The notes below the pieces were generated by a model, which worked only from the letters and a program-made list of their open reading frames with translations, did no database searches and was not told the DNA's origin. A stretch of 64,000 bases of DNA from the NCBI GenBank assembly GCA_012064385.1, contig QRDG01001520.1, positions 434,001 to 498,000 on the forward strand. Direction: 5' to 3'. This DNA comes from Puccinellia tenuiflora. Taxonomy: Eukaryota > Streptophyta > Magnoliopsida > Poales > Poaceae. This document shows positions 40,621 to 52,130 of the stretch, one piece after another. The first letter of the stretch is position 1, and each line of letters begins with the position of its first letter. Made by a program: the position numbers and the translations under genes.

Positions 40621-41467
40621 TTTTAGGTTGTCCGGTAGCCGCTTTGGCGCGTAGGCGAGGTCGTCCGCCTGTGGACTTCCTTCTTTTGTCTCGTTGTTCA
40701 GCTTCTGTTTGTAAGGCCGTGCTCTTGATGCTGAATGCTACTTGCTTTTGTTCCTGTATTTGTTTACTTGCGCGCAGTTTTTATTTCCTGCATGTCGCGT
40801 TTGTGTCCGGCTTGAGCTCTCGAAGCCGGTTGACGGCATTTTCGTGCGTGAAACGAAACGATGAAGTGGTTAGTCCGCTCTTTTGATCATGGAGAATACT
40901 TTTAGTTTGCTTAACTCAATTTCGCACTCGCCTGTAGCCTCTCCCGCCGTCATTCGTGTGCACTTCACCGTCCAGCGGGATCATGCACACTACTATAACG
41001 TTAGGATCCGGTTTGTTGGGCCAGAGTTTTCTCAGCCGGCAACGATTTCTGTTTCTTACGTCTTTCGCATACAGTCGGCCTCCAGCTTATTCTCTTGCCG
41101 GCCTTAACCGGATCCGAAGAGTTAGCCATTTAGCGTTGTGTAGTTAATCGTCCGTAATAGGAGAAGTGGTTGCCGACTGCCGGCTTGGCCGAGTTTATAG
41201 AACAACATTTTTCCAGCCGGCAGTACTTCCCTTTATGCGTTTTTCACGTTGTTGGCCCCCTCCAGCTTGTTCTCTTGCCGGCCTTAACCGGATTCGAAGA
41301 GTTAGCCGTTTAGGGGTTAGTCACGCTACACGGCCGCTAAAGGCAAGCTTGCCGGCTGCCGGAAAAACCGGAAAGGAAATGCAGAAAAAAGTTGCGAAAA
41401 ACTGCTCATGTGTTCATCATTCTCATTTCTTTATTGATAGCATGGGTGATACATACATGGTTCTTTC
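40621..41467. repeat. Gypsy spacer with a degenerate tandem duplication
   Basis: Between the B3-like gene and the pol stop codon. Bases about 41030-41145 (with TCCAGCTTATTCTCTTGCCGG and AACCGGATCCGAAGAGTTAG) are repeated with changes at about 41205-41320. No coding sequence is recognised. Confidence 0.65.
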
Positions 41468-43405
41468 TCAGGTGTAGAATCGACGCAAGAGTGACGCGTT
41501 CCATGGCCTTTCCGTTTCATCACCTTCCTTGTCCATCGTGTCCTTCTTGTGCTCGCGGGCGTCGATCAAGTAGTATGCGTCGTTGATGAGCGCTTTGCTT
41601 ACGATAAATGGTCCTTCCCAGGGTGATGAAAGCTTGTGCATGTTCTTTGTGTCTTGGATTAGTCGTAGTACGAGGTCGCCTTCACGAAATCGGACAGGCC
41701 TGACCTGCCGGCTGTGGTAGTTGCGTAGTTTTTGCTGATACATCGCCGACCTTGACTCGGCAAGCTGGCGCGCTTCCTCGAGCAGGTCCATTCCGTCTTC
41801 ATAGGCTTGCTTAGCTTCTGCTTCTGTGTACAGCACAACTCGGGGCGCATCATGCTCGATGTCAGTTGGCATGACGGCTTCAGCCCAGTGGACGAGGAAG
41901 AAGGGGGTGAAGCCGGTTGAGCGATTTGGGGTTGTCCTTAGGCTCCAGAGGACGGAAGGTAGCTCTTCTTCCCATGCGCCGGCTGCCCGCTCGAGTGGTT
42001 TGAGCAACCGAGGCTTGATGCCAGATAGGATGAGGCCGTTTGCCCGCTCAACCTGCCCATTTGATTGTGGGTGTGTGACGGAGGCCACGTCGAGCCGGAT
42101 GCCGGTCCTGCCGCAGAACTTGGCGAATTCTCCCTTGACGAAGTTCGACCCATTGTCCGTGATGATGTTGTTGGGGTAGCCGAAGAGATAGATGATGCTT
42201 TTGAAGAACTTGACTGCTGTTGGTCCATCCAGCTTCTTGATCGGCTTGGCTTCAATCCATTTCGTGAACTTGTCAACGGCTACCAGCAGGTGTGTCATGC
42301 CTCCACTGGATCTTCTCAGCGGACCAACCATGTCGAGCCCCCAGACGGCAAACGGCCAGGTGATAGGAATTGTCTTGAGTGCTGAAGCCGGCGTGTGCTT
42401 CTGCGTTGCGAATCGTTGGCAGCCATTGCAGAGCCGGACCAGCTGGTTTGCGTCCGCCAGCGCAGTCGGCCAGTAGAATCCGTGCCTGAACGCCTTTGCC
42501 ACAATTGCTCTGGAGGACGCGTGATGACCGCATTCGCCTTGATGGATTTCTTTGAGGATCTTGATTCCTTCTTCTTGGCTCACACAGCGCTGGAATATTC
42601 CAGAGACACTGCGTTTGTACAACTCGTTGTTGATGATGGTGTAAGCATTTGCTCGGCGTTTGATTTGCCTGGCGATGAGCTCGTCCGCTGGGAGCTCGTC
42701 GTTGGCGAGGTAGGCGAGGAAGGGTTGGGTCCATGGCGGAGCCTCTTCGATGACGAGAACCTCGACGGTTTCCGGCTCGCCTGGAGCCGGCCCAGCCGAC
42801 TCCGTGCCTAGCGGCATCCGGATGGAGTCGGAGCCGGGACACGGCGTGATGGATGTCTTGTACAGTTTCTCAAGGGCGACGCCGGGTGGGATTTCCTCGC
42901 GAAGAGAACCAATGTTCGCCAAAGTGTCAGTCGCCTCGTTGTTGGAGCGGTGGATGTGGTGGAATCTGCATCCGTCGAAGCATCCCGCGAGTTGCTGGAC
43001 GAAGAAGCGGTAGGCGGCCATGTTGGGGTCCTTGGCGTCCCAATGACCAGTGGTCTGCTGAACCACCAAGTCGGAGTCGCCGTAGCAGAGGATCCGCTTG
43101 ATGTTCATGGCCTTGGCGAGCTTGAGGCCGTGCGCGAGAGCTTCGTATTCAGCTACATTGTTGGACGCCGTGAAGTGGATTTGTAGCACGTATTCGAGTC
43201 GGCCCCCCTTGGGTGAGGTGAGGACGACTCCGGCGCCGAGTCCCCAGTATCTTTTGGAACCGTCGAAGTGCATGAGCCAATGTTCGCCGGAGTCGGGTGG
43301 CGGCGGTACGTGGTCCAGTCGGCTAGAAAGTCCGCCAGCTCCTGTGACTTGATCGCTGTTCTCTTGTCGTATTCGACTCCGTGCGCTGTCAGGTTGATCG
43401 CCCAT
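41468..43405 (-). pseudogene. Gypsy pol: second RNase H and integrase
   Basis: Minus-strand frame of 645 codons. HWLMHFDGSKRYWGLGAGVV, NVAEYEALAHGL and LCYGDSDLVVQQTTG form an archaeal-type second RNase H with its D-E-D acids, a hallmark of the Tat lineage. The integrase follows: zinc-binding HQGECGHHASS...CNGCQRF, then the DDE core (GLDMVGPL, IITDNGSNF, HPQSNGQVERANG) and a C-terminal segment (LSSPWEGPFIVSKAL). It ends at 41468. The frame itself is open but is joined to the reverse transcriptase by a frameshift near 43320, so the polyprotein is broken. The integrase would insert the element's cDNA into the genome. Confidence 0.88.
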
Positions 43406-44706
43406 TTCGTGACTCTGCCGGTTGCGTCCTTGTTGCCTATGATCTCGGCAAGCGGCGCGTCGCTTATCACTTTGATCGGGTGCTCTTGAAAGTAGTGCTT
43501 CAGCTTCTTCGTTGCCATGTACACGCCGTATACGAGCTTCTGGTAGTGTGGGTAATTTTGCTTTGACTGCGAGAGCACCTCGCTGAGGTAGTAGACTGGC
43601 CGCTGAATCGGCCGCTGCTTGCCGGCTTCATCTCGCTCCACCACCAGGACGACGCTGACGACTAGGTTGGAGGCGGCGATGTACATGAGCATGGGCTCCT
43701 TTGGAGTCGGAGGTGCTAAGACCGGGGTGGTGGCCATCGCATGCTTGAGTTCCTTGAAGGCGGCATCTGCCGCGTCGCTCCAGACGAACTTGTCAGTCTT
43801 CTTCAGTAAATGGTAGAGCGGGAGGGCCTTCTCACCGAGCCGGCTGATGAAGCGGCTGAGGGATGCCAGGCAGCCGGTGAATTTTTGGATGTCCTTTACG
43901 CTTCTTGGCTGTCTCATGTTGTCGATGGCGGCGATTTTCTCCGGGTTGGCCTCGATTCCTCGTGCCGACACAAGGTAGCCGAGTAGCTGTCCGGCTGGAA
44001 CGCCGAACACACATTTCTCCGGGTTGAGCTTCATCTGGAAGCGGCGCAGGTTGTCAAAGGTTTCTTTGAGGTCGGCGAGGAGGGTGTGCTTCTCCTTGGT
44101 CTTGATGACGACGTCGTCGACGTAGGCGTGCGCGTTACGACTGATCTGGTCGTGCAAGCATTTCTGCATGCAGCGCTGGTATGTTGCTCCCGCGTTCTTC
44201 AAGCCGAATGGCATGGTGGTGTAGCAGTATGGGCCGTAGGGGGTGATGAAGGCGGTCTTGAGCTGGTCATCCGGGTTCAGCGGAATTTGGTGATAGCCGG
44301 AGTAGGCGTCGAGGAGGGAGAGGAGGTCGCAGCCGGCCGTGGAGTCGATCACTTGGTCGATGCGTGGCAGTGCGAAGGGGTCCTTGGGGCAGGCCTTGTT
44401 GAGGTGGGTGTAGTCGACACACATCCGCCACCGCTTGTTCTTCTTTTCCACCATCACCGGATTGGCTAGCCACTCCGTGTGTTGTACTTCCTTGATGAAT
44501 CCGGCCGCAAGTAGCCGGGCTATCTCTTCTCCTATCAACTGTCTTCTTCCTTCCGCGAAGCGTCGCAGGGACTGTTTTACCGGTTTGGCGTCTGGACGGA
44601 CGTGTAGAGAGTGCTCGGCGAGTTCCCTCGGTACACCCGGCATGTCCTTGGGGGACCACGCGAAGATGTCCCGGTTCTCACGGAGGAACTCGACGAGCGC
44701 GCTTTC
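43320..44706 (-). pseudogene. Gypsy pol: reverse transcriptase and first RNase H
   Basis: Continues the protease frame after a TAG at 44709-44707 (an apparent CAG-to-TAG change before ESALVEFLRE). Motifs in order are FIKEVQHTEWLANPVMVEKK, WRMCVDYTHLNKACPKDPF, LSLLDAYSGYHQI, MPFGLKNAGATYQR and the catalytic YVDDVV, then CVFGVPAGQLLGYLVSARGI and the thumb. RNase H follows: DAADAAFKELKHAM and LMYIAASNLVVSVVLV (acidic residues altered), then LADFLADW. The frame then departs from the expected continuation, so a frameshift lies near 43320. It would copy the element's RNA into DNA; this copy cannot make a full polyprotein. Confidence 0.88.
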
Positions 44707-46140
44707 CTATTTGGGGTCCAGGCTCGCCCCCATGGTGACGAACTTGGACTTGTCGCTTTCGTCGAAGTATATCTTCTTTGTGTCTCGTGCCGCCTGGAAA
44801 TTCGACTCGCCGGCCGGCTTGGCCGACTCCGAAATCTCCAGCTTCTCCTCACTGGCCTTGCGCTTGAATTGCTTCATCTCCTCATTGCAGACCATGGTCT
44901 CAGCCACCTTCGCGCTGTCCGAGGCGCAGGCGATGGAGCGCTTGTAGTCTCCGGCGACGGTGATGATCCCGCGTGGGCCTGGTAGCTTCATCTTGAGGTA
45001 GGCGTAGTGTGGCACCGCCATGAATTTGGCGAGCGCCGGCCGCCCGAGGATGGCGTGGTAGGCGCTGGAGTGGTCGACCACCTCGAAGGAGATGGTCTCG
45101 CGGCGGTGATTGCTCTTGGTGCCGAATAGGACGTCCAGCTGGATGAGGCCCATGGATGAGCCGGCTCGCCCCGGCACGATGCCGTGGAAGACCGTCCGGA
45201 TCGGCGTCAAGCTGGACTCGGAGACTCCCAGCTTCTCCAGCGTGTCGCGGTAGAGGATATTGATGTTGCTGCCCCCGTCGATGAGGACGTGTGAGAAGGT
45301 GCAGGCGCGCTTGGTGGAGATGATCATGGGCTCTATGACTAGAGCATAGCCGCCTGGGTTGGGCATCAGCTCCGGGTGGTCGCGGCGGTCCCACGTGATT
45401 GGTTCTTGTGACCAGTTGAGGTACTGGGGGACAGGTGGAACCACCGCATTCACCTCCTTGAATCGCTCGTGCTGGCTTCGCTTGTTGTCGCGTTCGCTGA
45501 CGAACACGATGTAGGCGGCATCCAGATTCTGGTAGCCGTCTGGACCCCTTGGAGGCGGAGCAGGAAGGCGCTCCCTCCTCTGTTCTTCGCGTTGGCGATC
45601 ATCGCGATTCCTGTCTTCGCGCCGTCCGTCATCGCGTCTTCGATCGTCCCGTCCGGTTTCATCCAGAGGTGGAGGCGGATTTCGTCGCTCGTACGGTGGT
45701 GGCCTTGGGCGGCTGAGGGTGCATTGCCTGACGGTGTGGCTCGCTGGCCGGTCGCCATGGTTCCGGCACGGTTGATCGAGTAGGAACTCGTAGCTGTTCC
45801 TCGCCCTCGTCTGACACATGTCGCTGCTCGTCCTCATGCGGCGGTTGTCGAAGCCTCCTGCCGGCCTTCCCTCGGTAGTGGCGATGACCTTGGACTCGAC
45901 GCGGTCGTCTGTGGACTTGCGCTTGCCGGCTGTGTCGGAGTCACGCCGGGTCGATTTCCCTCCTTCCTGGTTCTCCGCCCGGCTGCGGCGTGCAGCCGGC
46001 TCCGTCATAATAATTCTTCCGGCTTCGTCGAGTCGGATCGGGTTGGTCATGCCCACGTCGGCGGTGGCGTATTCGTCGGCGATCGCCATGAGTTCTGCCA
46101 TGGTCTTCGGGCTCTTCCTTAGGAGCCTGTGCTTGAGCAA
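44707..46140 (-). pseudogene. Gypsy gag C-terminus and protease
   Basis: Starts LKHRLLRKSPKTMAELMAIA, the end of gag. A basic, charged linker with a CCHC-like stretch (CRNHGDRPASHTVRQC) follows, then the aspartic protease with HVLIDGGSNINILY (the usual DSGS/DGGS active site) and YHAILGRPALAKFMA. The tail EMKQFKRKASEEKLE leads to the TAG at 44707. A frameshift near 46140-46155 separates it from the gag core upstream. Confidence 0.85.
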
Positions 46141-47815
46141 CGTCTAGTCTCGGCAACCTTAAAGAAGTACTGGACGGCTTGGAGCTCGAGGATTCCCTCG
46201 CAGGAGTTGCGTAGGCTAGTCCACCGGGTGAGGTAGGCTCGGTCCGACTCACCGTCCTTTTGCTTGCACAGCGTGAGCAGCTGTGCGTTGCCGGGGCGCA
46301 AGTAGGTGCCGGTGAAATTGCGATTGAACACCTCCTCGAAGTCCAGCCAGCTGTTGACGCTTTCAGCCGGCAGGCTGTTCTGCCAAGTCCGAGCCGACCC
46401 CTGGAGCATGAGTGGCACGTAGCGTACGACCACCCGCTTGTTGCCGCCTGCGATGTTGACCGCCATGACGTAGTCGGCGAGCCAGTCTTCCGGCTTCGCG
46501 GTGCCGTTGTACTTGGGTGTATCCCTTGGGAGGGTGAATCCCCGCGGGAATTACTCGGTCCGGATGCAAGGTCCGAAGCAGCGATGCGCGGCGATGTCTT
46601 CCTCCTCAATGATGCTTGACGCCTTGAGCACGTCGATGCAGAGGCGAGCGTCGTGGCTTGTTTCGGGCCCCAGCGGTCCCAGGCGCTCCTCGATGGTGAC
46701 CTTGTGTTCGATTCGCTCCTTGACGCTGCGGCCGGTTTGCGGCCCATTCCGGTTGCCGTCTTCGCGTCGTCCAGCCGGATCACGGCCGTGATCACGAGGA
46801 TGCGAGCTTGCGCTCCCCTCGCGATGAGCTCGTGGTTGCTTGTCCTTCGCCCTTCCGCGGCTTGTGGATGACGCCTCAGCGCCTTGCTTGGACTTGCCGG
46901 CTGGGTCGTAGCCTGGAGGCGGCTCATGATGTTCTCGGCTCGCCGTTGCCTCGGTTTCGCGCTGCTGCCGGTTAGCCGCGGCGATGAGCTCTTGGACCCG
47001 GCGTGCTTGTTCGCGTAGCTCCTCGCCTTGGAGATGGGGTAGCTCTGCTGCGGCCGCTTCCACAGCCTTCATGTTTTGCACCGGGCTGCTGTATTCGGGC
47101 AAGACGATGTCCGAATGCTCGTGCGGCTGGCCGGCACGGTTCAGGACACCGCCGAGATCCCCTCCTTTGCGCTTGACCTCATTCAGCTTCTCCGTGTTGC
47201 CTCTTGCCGGCTCGAAGCCATGGACGGTGTTGTACTCGCGCATCGTGGCGTTGAGTCGGCGCTGTGTTGATGCGAGGTGAAGAGCCTTGTCGTATATCTG
47301 TTGACGCATCCTCTCGAGTTCAGCCGCCGCCTTGACTGGATCCGCACTCGGCGCGATGGGGGTGCTTAGCAACTCGAAGTCGGCCTCAAGGTTGCGCTGG
47401 AAACGAGAAGGTTCGCCAGCTTCATGAACAGTAGCGGCGATGGCGCCTCCCGCCGCCACGTGCTCGACCATGTGCACCTCGGCGTAGACGTTGAGCTTGA
47501 CGTCGTCGCAGTCGGCGTCGCCGGAGTTGAGGTAGCCGAAGGCGGAGTCGTCGTTGCAGGTGCTGGCATCGAAGATCGAAGGAGCCAAGCTCGAGTAGAC
47601 CACCTCCAGGTACTCCTTGGCGGCGACGGCAACGTAGACGTGGAACTCGCCAAGGGTGATGACCATGCCCCCGCTGGTGAAGCCCACGTCGGCGAAGCTC
47701 TTGGTGTTGTTGAGGACGCAGCCGATGGAGCCGATGGAGAGCACGAGGCCGGAGACAATCCGCCGATCATCTACGGTCCGGGATCCCGCGCAGAACGTGA
47801 CTCCGCTCGTCGCGA
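46141..47815 (-). pseudogene. Gypsy gag, N-terminal and core region
   Basis: The frame is open from the primer-binding site. The early region (GGMVITLGEFHVYVAVAAKE) is specific to this lineage, then come a helical region (ELERMRQQIYDKALHLASTQ) and a charged stretch. A TAA at 46551-46553 interrupts it. The same frame continues with FPRGFTLPRDTPKYNGTAKP, then the retrotransposon gag core RYVPLMLQGSARTWQNSLPA and FEEVFNRNFTGTYLRP, up to a frameshift near 46150. The true start codon is uncertain. Gag would assemble the particle. Confidence 0.82.
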
Positions 47816-47835
47816 GCCCCACGGTGGGCGCCAAA
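47816..47835 (-). promoter_or_regulatory. Primer-binding site of the gypsy element
   Basis: On the minus strand TTTGGCGCCCACCGTGGGGC follows directly after the LTR end CGACA. This sequence is shared by many Tat-type elements. Confidence 0.8.
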
Positions 47836-48497
47836 TGTCGTGGTGGCTTGCACGGCATATCCATCAGAGATGGAAAAGATTATGGGGCAGGCGACGATGG
47901 ATGCTCGCGCGGGATTGGGCAACAAGCACGCAAACACACGCTAGTTACCCAGGTTCGGGGCCCTCCTGTGGAGGTAACACCCCTACGTCCTGCTCTTCTT
48001 GTTCTTATTGCTTGATCACAGAATCGGGCTACAATGGTGCTCCTGGAGCTGTTTCGGGTGGCAGCCGGCTGGAAGTCCTAGCCGGCTGGAGGTTGAAGAT
48101 GATGCTACGTGGGTGTTCTCTGTCTACCGCTTGCCTCTCTCGTCGGTCACTTGCCTCGCGCAGGAGGCTCTAGCCCGCCTTATATAGGCAGCGGGCTAGG
48201 GTTTTAGGTTACAGGGAAGTTACAAGTTTACCCCTATGACATCATCTACTTTTGGGCCGGCTAGAGCTTGCCGCTATGATTCTGCGCGGGAGATTCCCGA
48301 CAGGAAGTACTGCTCATCAGGTGGCAGTTGCGTGACCCGGGCCCACCAGTACGAACTGGTCGGTGGGTGGAAGCCGGCTGCTCCCAGCCGGACGGAGGTG
48401 TTGGAGCCGGATGACTGGATTCGCCTTGAGATGGCCGGCTCGAGTCCTTGAACGATTTTGATCTCCTTCTGGGTATCCGGGGTTCATATCCCCGACA
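47836..48497 (-). repeat. Gypsy LTR, central copy (5' LTR of the minus-strand element)
   Basis: 662 bp, the same length as the left LTR, with about ten substitutions by eye. A minus-strand TATA box CTATATAA (48187-48180) is followed by GCGGGCTAGAGCC, so element transcription should begin near 48150 and run leftward. Confidence 0.88.
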
Positions 48498-50167
48498 CTA
48501 GCCCCCGAGATCGTGGAGTCTTGTTAGCTTGCTGGGAAGACTTCGCGAGCTTCTCTGGTTCTGATTGTGTTGCTGTAGTTGAGATTGTCCGGCATGAAGT
48601 TTGCCGGGTAGAGCGGTGATGACCGAAGGCGGCTCGTCCGGCTTGGAGTAGCCGGTTGCCGGTAATCTTGGCGTCTTGGGAGTCGCGGGTCGTGGCCTGC
48701 GTCAGCCACGCTCCGCCGCTTTGGGGAGCCGTTGGTGCTCTGCCCGAGGCCTGGCGCACGTCGCCTCGGCTTCGCTGGACGGGATTTTCTGTGGCAACTG
48801 CCTGCTCGTGGGATCGTCTGCGGAAAGCGCGGCACGTTCGCACGCCACGCGGCGCGATGGGCGGGACGGTTCCGCCCGCCTCGCTTTTAAAGGGGAAAGA
48901 GGGGGAACGGCCGGGGTTACCGTTCCCCATTCCTGCTTCGTCTTCCTCGCTGATTCTTGCGCCCCCCCCCCCCCCCCAGTTCTTGCCCATCTTCTCTCTT
49001 GTTCGTGCCGTCCTTGCATTTGCCTCTCTCACAACGGGAAACCGATCCTCCATGGCGAGTTCGGGTGCGTGGATGGGTTCCACCGTGGATGATGCATTCC
49101 TCTGGAAGCTCCGCCGGAACCGGTTCTTGGGGATGATGGGTGACGTGGAAGCCCGTGCTCCCCCCGAAGGGGAGATTTTGCCGGCGCCCAAGAAGGGCGA
49201 GTTCGTCGTGTTCTCCGCGCACTTGGAGCGGGGATTGGGGCTCCCGGCGAGCTCCTTTTTCTCAGAATTCCTGCGCTTCTACGGGCTGCAGCCCCACCAT
49301 TTGGGGGAAATTGCATCACGCAGTTGTCATGCTTCGTCACGCTGTGCGAAGCGTATTTGGGCATCTGGCCCAGCATGGAGATATTCGGCATGTTCTTCTT
49401 CCTGCGGGCTCAGACGACCGCCGGGCAGCAGCGCGATTGCGGCGGTGTCTCCATTAGCGCGAAGAACACGCCGCTGCCCAAGATTCACCTGCCTGATTCC
49501 ATCAAGAAGTGGCAGAGCACCTACCTTTATGTCCGGAATCTCACTGATGTCGATCAAATCGGCCTTCCGGCCTTTTCCAATTCGCTGTCGGCGCAAAGGT
49601 CCTGGTGTCGGAAACCTCCGGTGGATGGGGATCTTGAGAGTATTTTGTTTGGCTGGCTGAAGGTGTTGGTGGAGGCCGGCCTAACATCCAGGGACCTGAC
49701 CTTGGCGTGGCTATCAAGGCAGATATACCCGCTGCAGGCGCGTTCGCACAAGATGTGCTTCTATTCTGGTATCCGGGATCCCATCCGGGTCAGCTTGGAG
49801 GTGCCGAAGCCGAAGAACCTATGCGCGTGGGTTTCCCGCCTCGTCACCGACAGGATCGAGGTGGACTGGGATTTTGGATTCGATCCATTCACCCGCTCGG
49901 AACCTACTCCTGAGGTTAGCCATTGCTTCCTAATCCGTTTCCCATTCCTTCATCCGGCTGCCGGCTGACCCAGTCGGCATGTTGTACAGCTTTGCGAGCT
50001 CCAGAGGGTTGAAGACTTTGAAGTCGTCTTCGAGCCCGACATCAGTGGTCCCTTCTCCAAGGCGCTGACGGCCATGCTGGAGGCGGATTCCGCCGACGAG
50101 CAAGCGGGTGGAGAAACAGATGCCACCGCTGAGGATGAATCGGGCGGCGGCGCCCGTGTCGTCCCGG
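48498..50167 (-). pseudogene. Second, truncated internal copy of the gypsy element
   Basis: Near-identical to 34712-36372. It contains the polypurine tract and the promoter and first exon of the antisense gene (ATG at about 49052, plus strand), with its exon 2 cut at 50167. A 1-bp loss in the GGGGG(C)AAATTGC stretch near 49306 frameshifts exon 1, and a poly-C run of 16 (48962-48977) replaces four C in the left copy. The copy stops abruptly and CACTA sequence resumes at 50168. Confidence 0.85.
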
Positions 50168-50528
50168 CCTCCTCCGCGCGCTCGTGCCCTGCCTCTGACG
50201 TCGCCCGACGTCGTCCTCGAGCCGGCCATCGACCTCCTCCACTGGCTCCAGTGCTGACGTCACTGTGACGTCGTCAGCGTTTTAAAAACAAATTTGTAAT
50301 CGATACCCGTGGCGCATCAGTACGGTGCGCCACAGGTAGTTAAAAAAAATTGAAATCAATACCCGTGGCGCACTAGCCTGGTGTGCCACGGGTAAATCGA
50401 TACCCGTGGCGCACCGCATTGGTGCGCCACGCGTAAATATTACCAATGGCTTGGTAGCCGTGGCGCATCGTGATGCGAGACGGGTAGCCATATTTGTTGC
50501 GCCACGGGTAGGTTTTTTCCTACTAGTG
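50168..50528. repeat. Right end of the second CACTA element with subterminal palindromes
   Basis: Bases 50168-50275 are GC-rich CACTA sequence. From about 50305 there are four or more units of CCCGTGGCGCA...TGCGCCACGGGTA, ending at the TACTAGTG terminus. Confidence 0.85.
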
Positions 50529-50554
50529 CAGCCTTCTCATAATCTTAGATATTC

Positions 50555-51020
50555 GTCTCGTTGTTGGAGAGGCATAACTGACAGACTACATCATGGGGCC
50601 ATCCACGAAGGGCGAGGTTGTCTGCTCCTACTCTACTGAATTCTTCAGTGTGGTCCATGACCGCCTGGGATTGCCACCACCTCCCGCGGCTTTGCAAGAT
50701 GAGTCGATGAATATCTGGTGGGAGAGAATGCTAGCTGCCCCCTTCGACGGTCCAGAATCGTGACCGAAATGGTCATATGATCTACACCCTCTGGAACATC
50801 TGAAAAGAAAGAAATCACAGGGTTTTTAGAAGCAAGTGGAAGCCATACCCAGAGGTGGCCGATTTAGCGCTGGTAGACATCCGTCTGCACCTGAGTAGTA
50901 GCTTCACAATCCGCGATTAATCCCCATGCCGTGCGGGAAGGTGGGGATGTAGTTGCGTCCCTTGAAAAGACACCCTTGTAACCGTTTGTACAAATGCTCC
51001 TGCCGTTTTCTCGAAAAAAG
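50555..51020 (+). mobile_element. 5'-truncated LINE insertion with a 15-bp target duplication
   Basis: The 466-bp insert is flanked by perfect copies of TAATCTTAGATATTC (50540-50554 and 51021-51035) and ends in a short A-tail (CGAAAAAAG). Near 50765-50925 one frame reads HMIYTLWNI, stop, KERNHRVFRSKW and LALVDIRLHLSSSFTI. This is the extreme C-terminus of L1-type ORF2 proteins of plants (the LWNIWKERNxRVF motif). Target-primed reverse transcription explains both the truncation and the duplication. It is young enough to keep a perfect duplication, although the protein already has a stop. Confidence 0.88.
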
Positions 51021-51035
51021 TAATCTTAGATATTC

Positions 51036-52100
51036 TCAGTTCTTTAGTTATATCATGATCTTAGTTCTTTATTTAATCATTATCCAAGCTTTATAACTAG
51101 ATACATATTGATTTTTTTCAGTCCTAGTCTACCTTTCCAATTCATTCAGAATAATCATATAGTCATTGTTAAGGATCTCTTTCGAAGTATAGTTTTGACT
51201 CAGTGTTAATTTTGAATAATCATTAGGTTAAACTGTAGTCTTATACATATTTTGTTTTAGTTGGAAAATTAAGTTTCTAGGTTTTTACATATTGTATGAA
51301 TCATTTTTTGAAGGCTAATAAGGTGTACATTTCAGTCAGCTTTACAAATTCATAGTACCGTTAATTATGTATTATCTAGTTACTTTCGTAGTCTTTGCAA
51401 AAGATTAGCAAGTAGTGGTTACAACTCATAGGATATTTTTTGAGTTGTTGGATCATTTTTACTCAGCTATCCACTATTCTTGTTTTCCTCACTTCTTAGT
51501 TATCTTTCATCGTTTTGGTTCGGTTCTTAGATTCTCACTCCCTCTTTCATTAGTATTTTGTATATCAATTTTATTTTGCTCGGTTTACCATCTTCATTTA
51601 CTTAGTATCTCAGTCGGCCAAGGCAGAAAACGTGTCGTAAATATGATTTTATCACCCTCTTTCATATTTTATTTGTAATTTATTATCGTTAAGGTCTTGT
51701 ATATGAACACATTTTAGTTACCATCCACAAACAAAGGTAGATAAAGTTGTTCTGCTTTTTATTCAGTAAGTACCTGTCATTTTTATTCTTTAACCTGCTT
51801 CAGAGTTTAATTTATTCAACATATGCATTTGAGATCTTTAGTTTTCTGTCGATAGATTCATGTCAAGTCTGATTTACCTGAACCAATTTATCTCACTTTT
51901 GTAAAAACCTTCACTACTAGTGATGGATGAAGAGGAGAAGAAAAAGGAAGCAGAATCTAAAGCATACTTTCATGAGGGAGCTACGGGCCTCCTCAGAGCT
52001 CAGACAAATCCGGCCGTCCTATAGACGTTTGCTTCGATCGTGGCCGTCCATTTTTTCGCGCGGTGGCAGGGTCCGTAATTCCGTCGAACTTCAGGGGCAA
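51036..52100. other. T-rich sequence right of the CACTA element
   Basis: Continuation of the T-rich sequence seen at 32276-33059; both contain a CCAAGGCAGAARAC word (32808 and 51614). No coding sequence is recognised. A palindrome ACTACTAGTGA occurs at about 51911. Confidence 0.45.
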
Positions 52101-52123
52101 AATCGTCATTTCACGTCTGTTGG

Positions 52124-52130
52124 TATATAA
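52124..52130 (+). promoter_or_regulatory. TATA box of a promoter-like segment
   Basis: GGTATATAAGC is preceded by GGGGCAAAATCGTCATTTCAC and followed by a CT-rich leader (CTCTCCTCTTCTGCC). This is the layout of a cereal housekeeping promoter. What it drives is unclear: downstream lie an antisense peroxidase fragment and then the DeSI pseudogene. Confidence 0.5.

Larger units (their letters stand above)
34050..50167 (-). mobile_element. Tat-lineage Ty3/gypsy retrotransposon with a tandem partial copy
   Basis: Gag-pol is on the minus strand. Order on the plus strand: LTR 34050-34711, polypurine tract complement, two antisense genes, integrase, dual RNase H and RT, protease, gag, primer-binding site, LTR 47836-48497, then a second truncated internal copy 48498-50167. 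LTR ends are TGT[T/C]G...CGACA. The second RNase H-like domain, the GGCGCCCACCGTGGGGC priming site and the antisense genes place it in the Tat group (RIRE2/Retand/Grande relatives). By eye about ten substitutions separate the two 662-bp LTRs, so the insertion is fairly young. It landed in the short reading frame of the CACTA element (33974-34049). Confidence 0.9.
33060..50528. mobile_element. Non-autonomous CACTA transposon split by a gypsy element
   Basis: The left end reads CACTAGTAGGAAAAGG (33060 onward). The right end, read on the minus strand, is CACTAGTAGGAAAAAA (ending at 50528). This gives a 14-bp perfect terminal inverted repeat. Flanking triplets are CAA (33057-33059) and CAG (50529-50531), a 2/3 match. 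Subterminal palindromes built on GTGGCGCACC...GGTGCGCCAC lie at both ends. Removing the gypsy insertion leaves only about 1.35 kb, with no transposase, so it must have been mobilised in trans. Confidence 0.9.
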
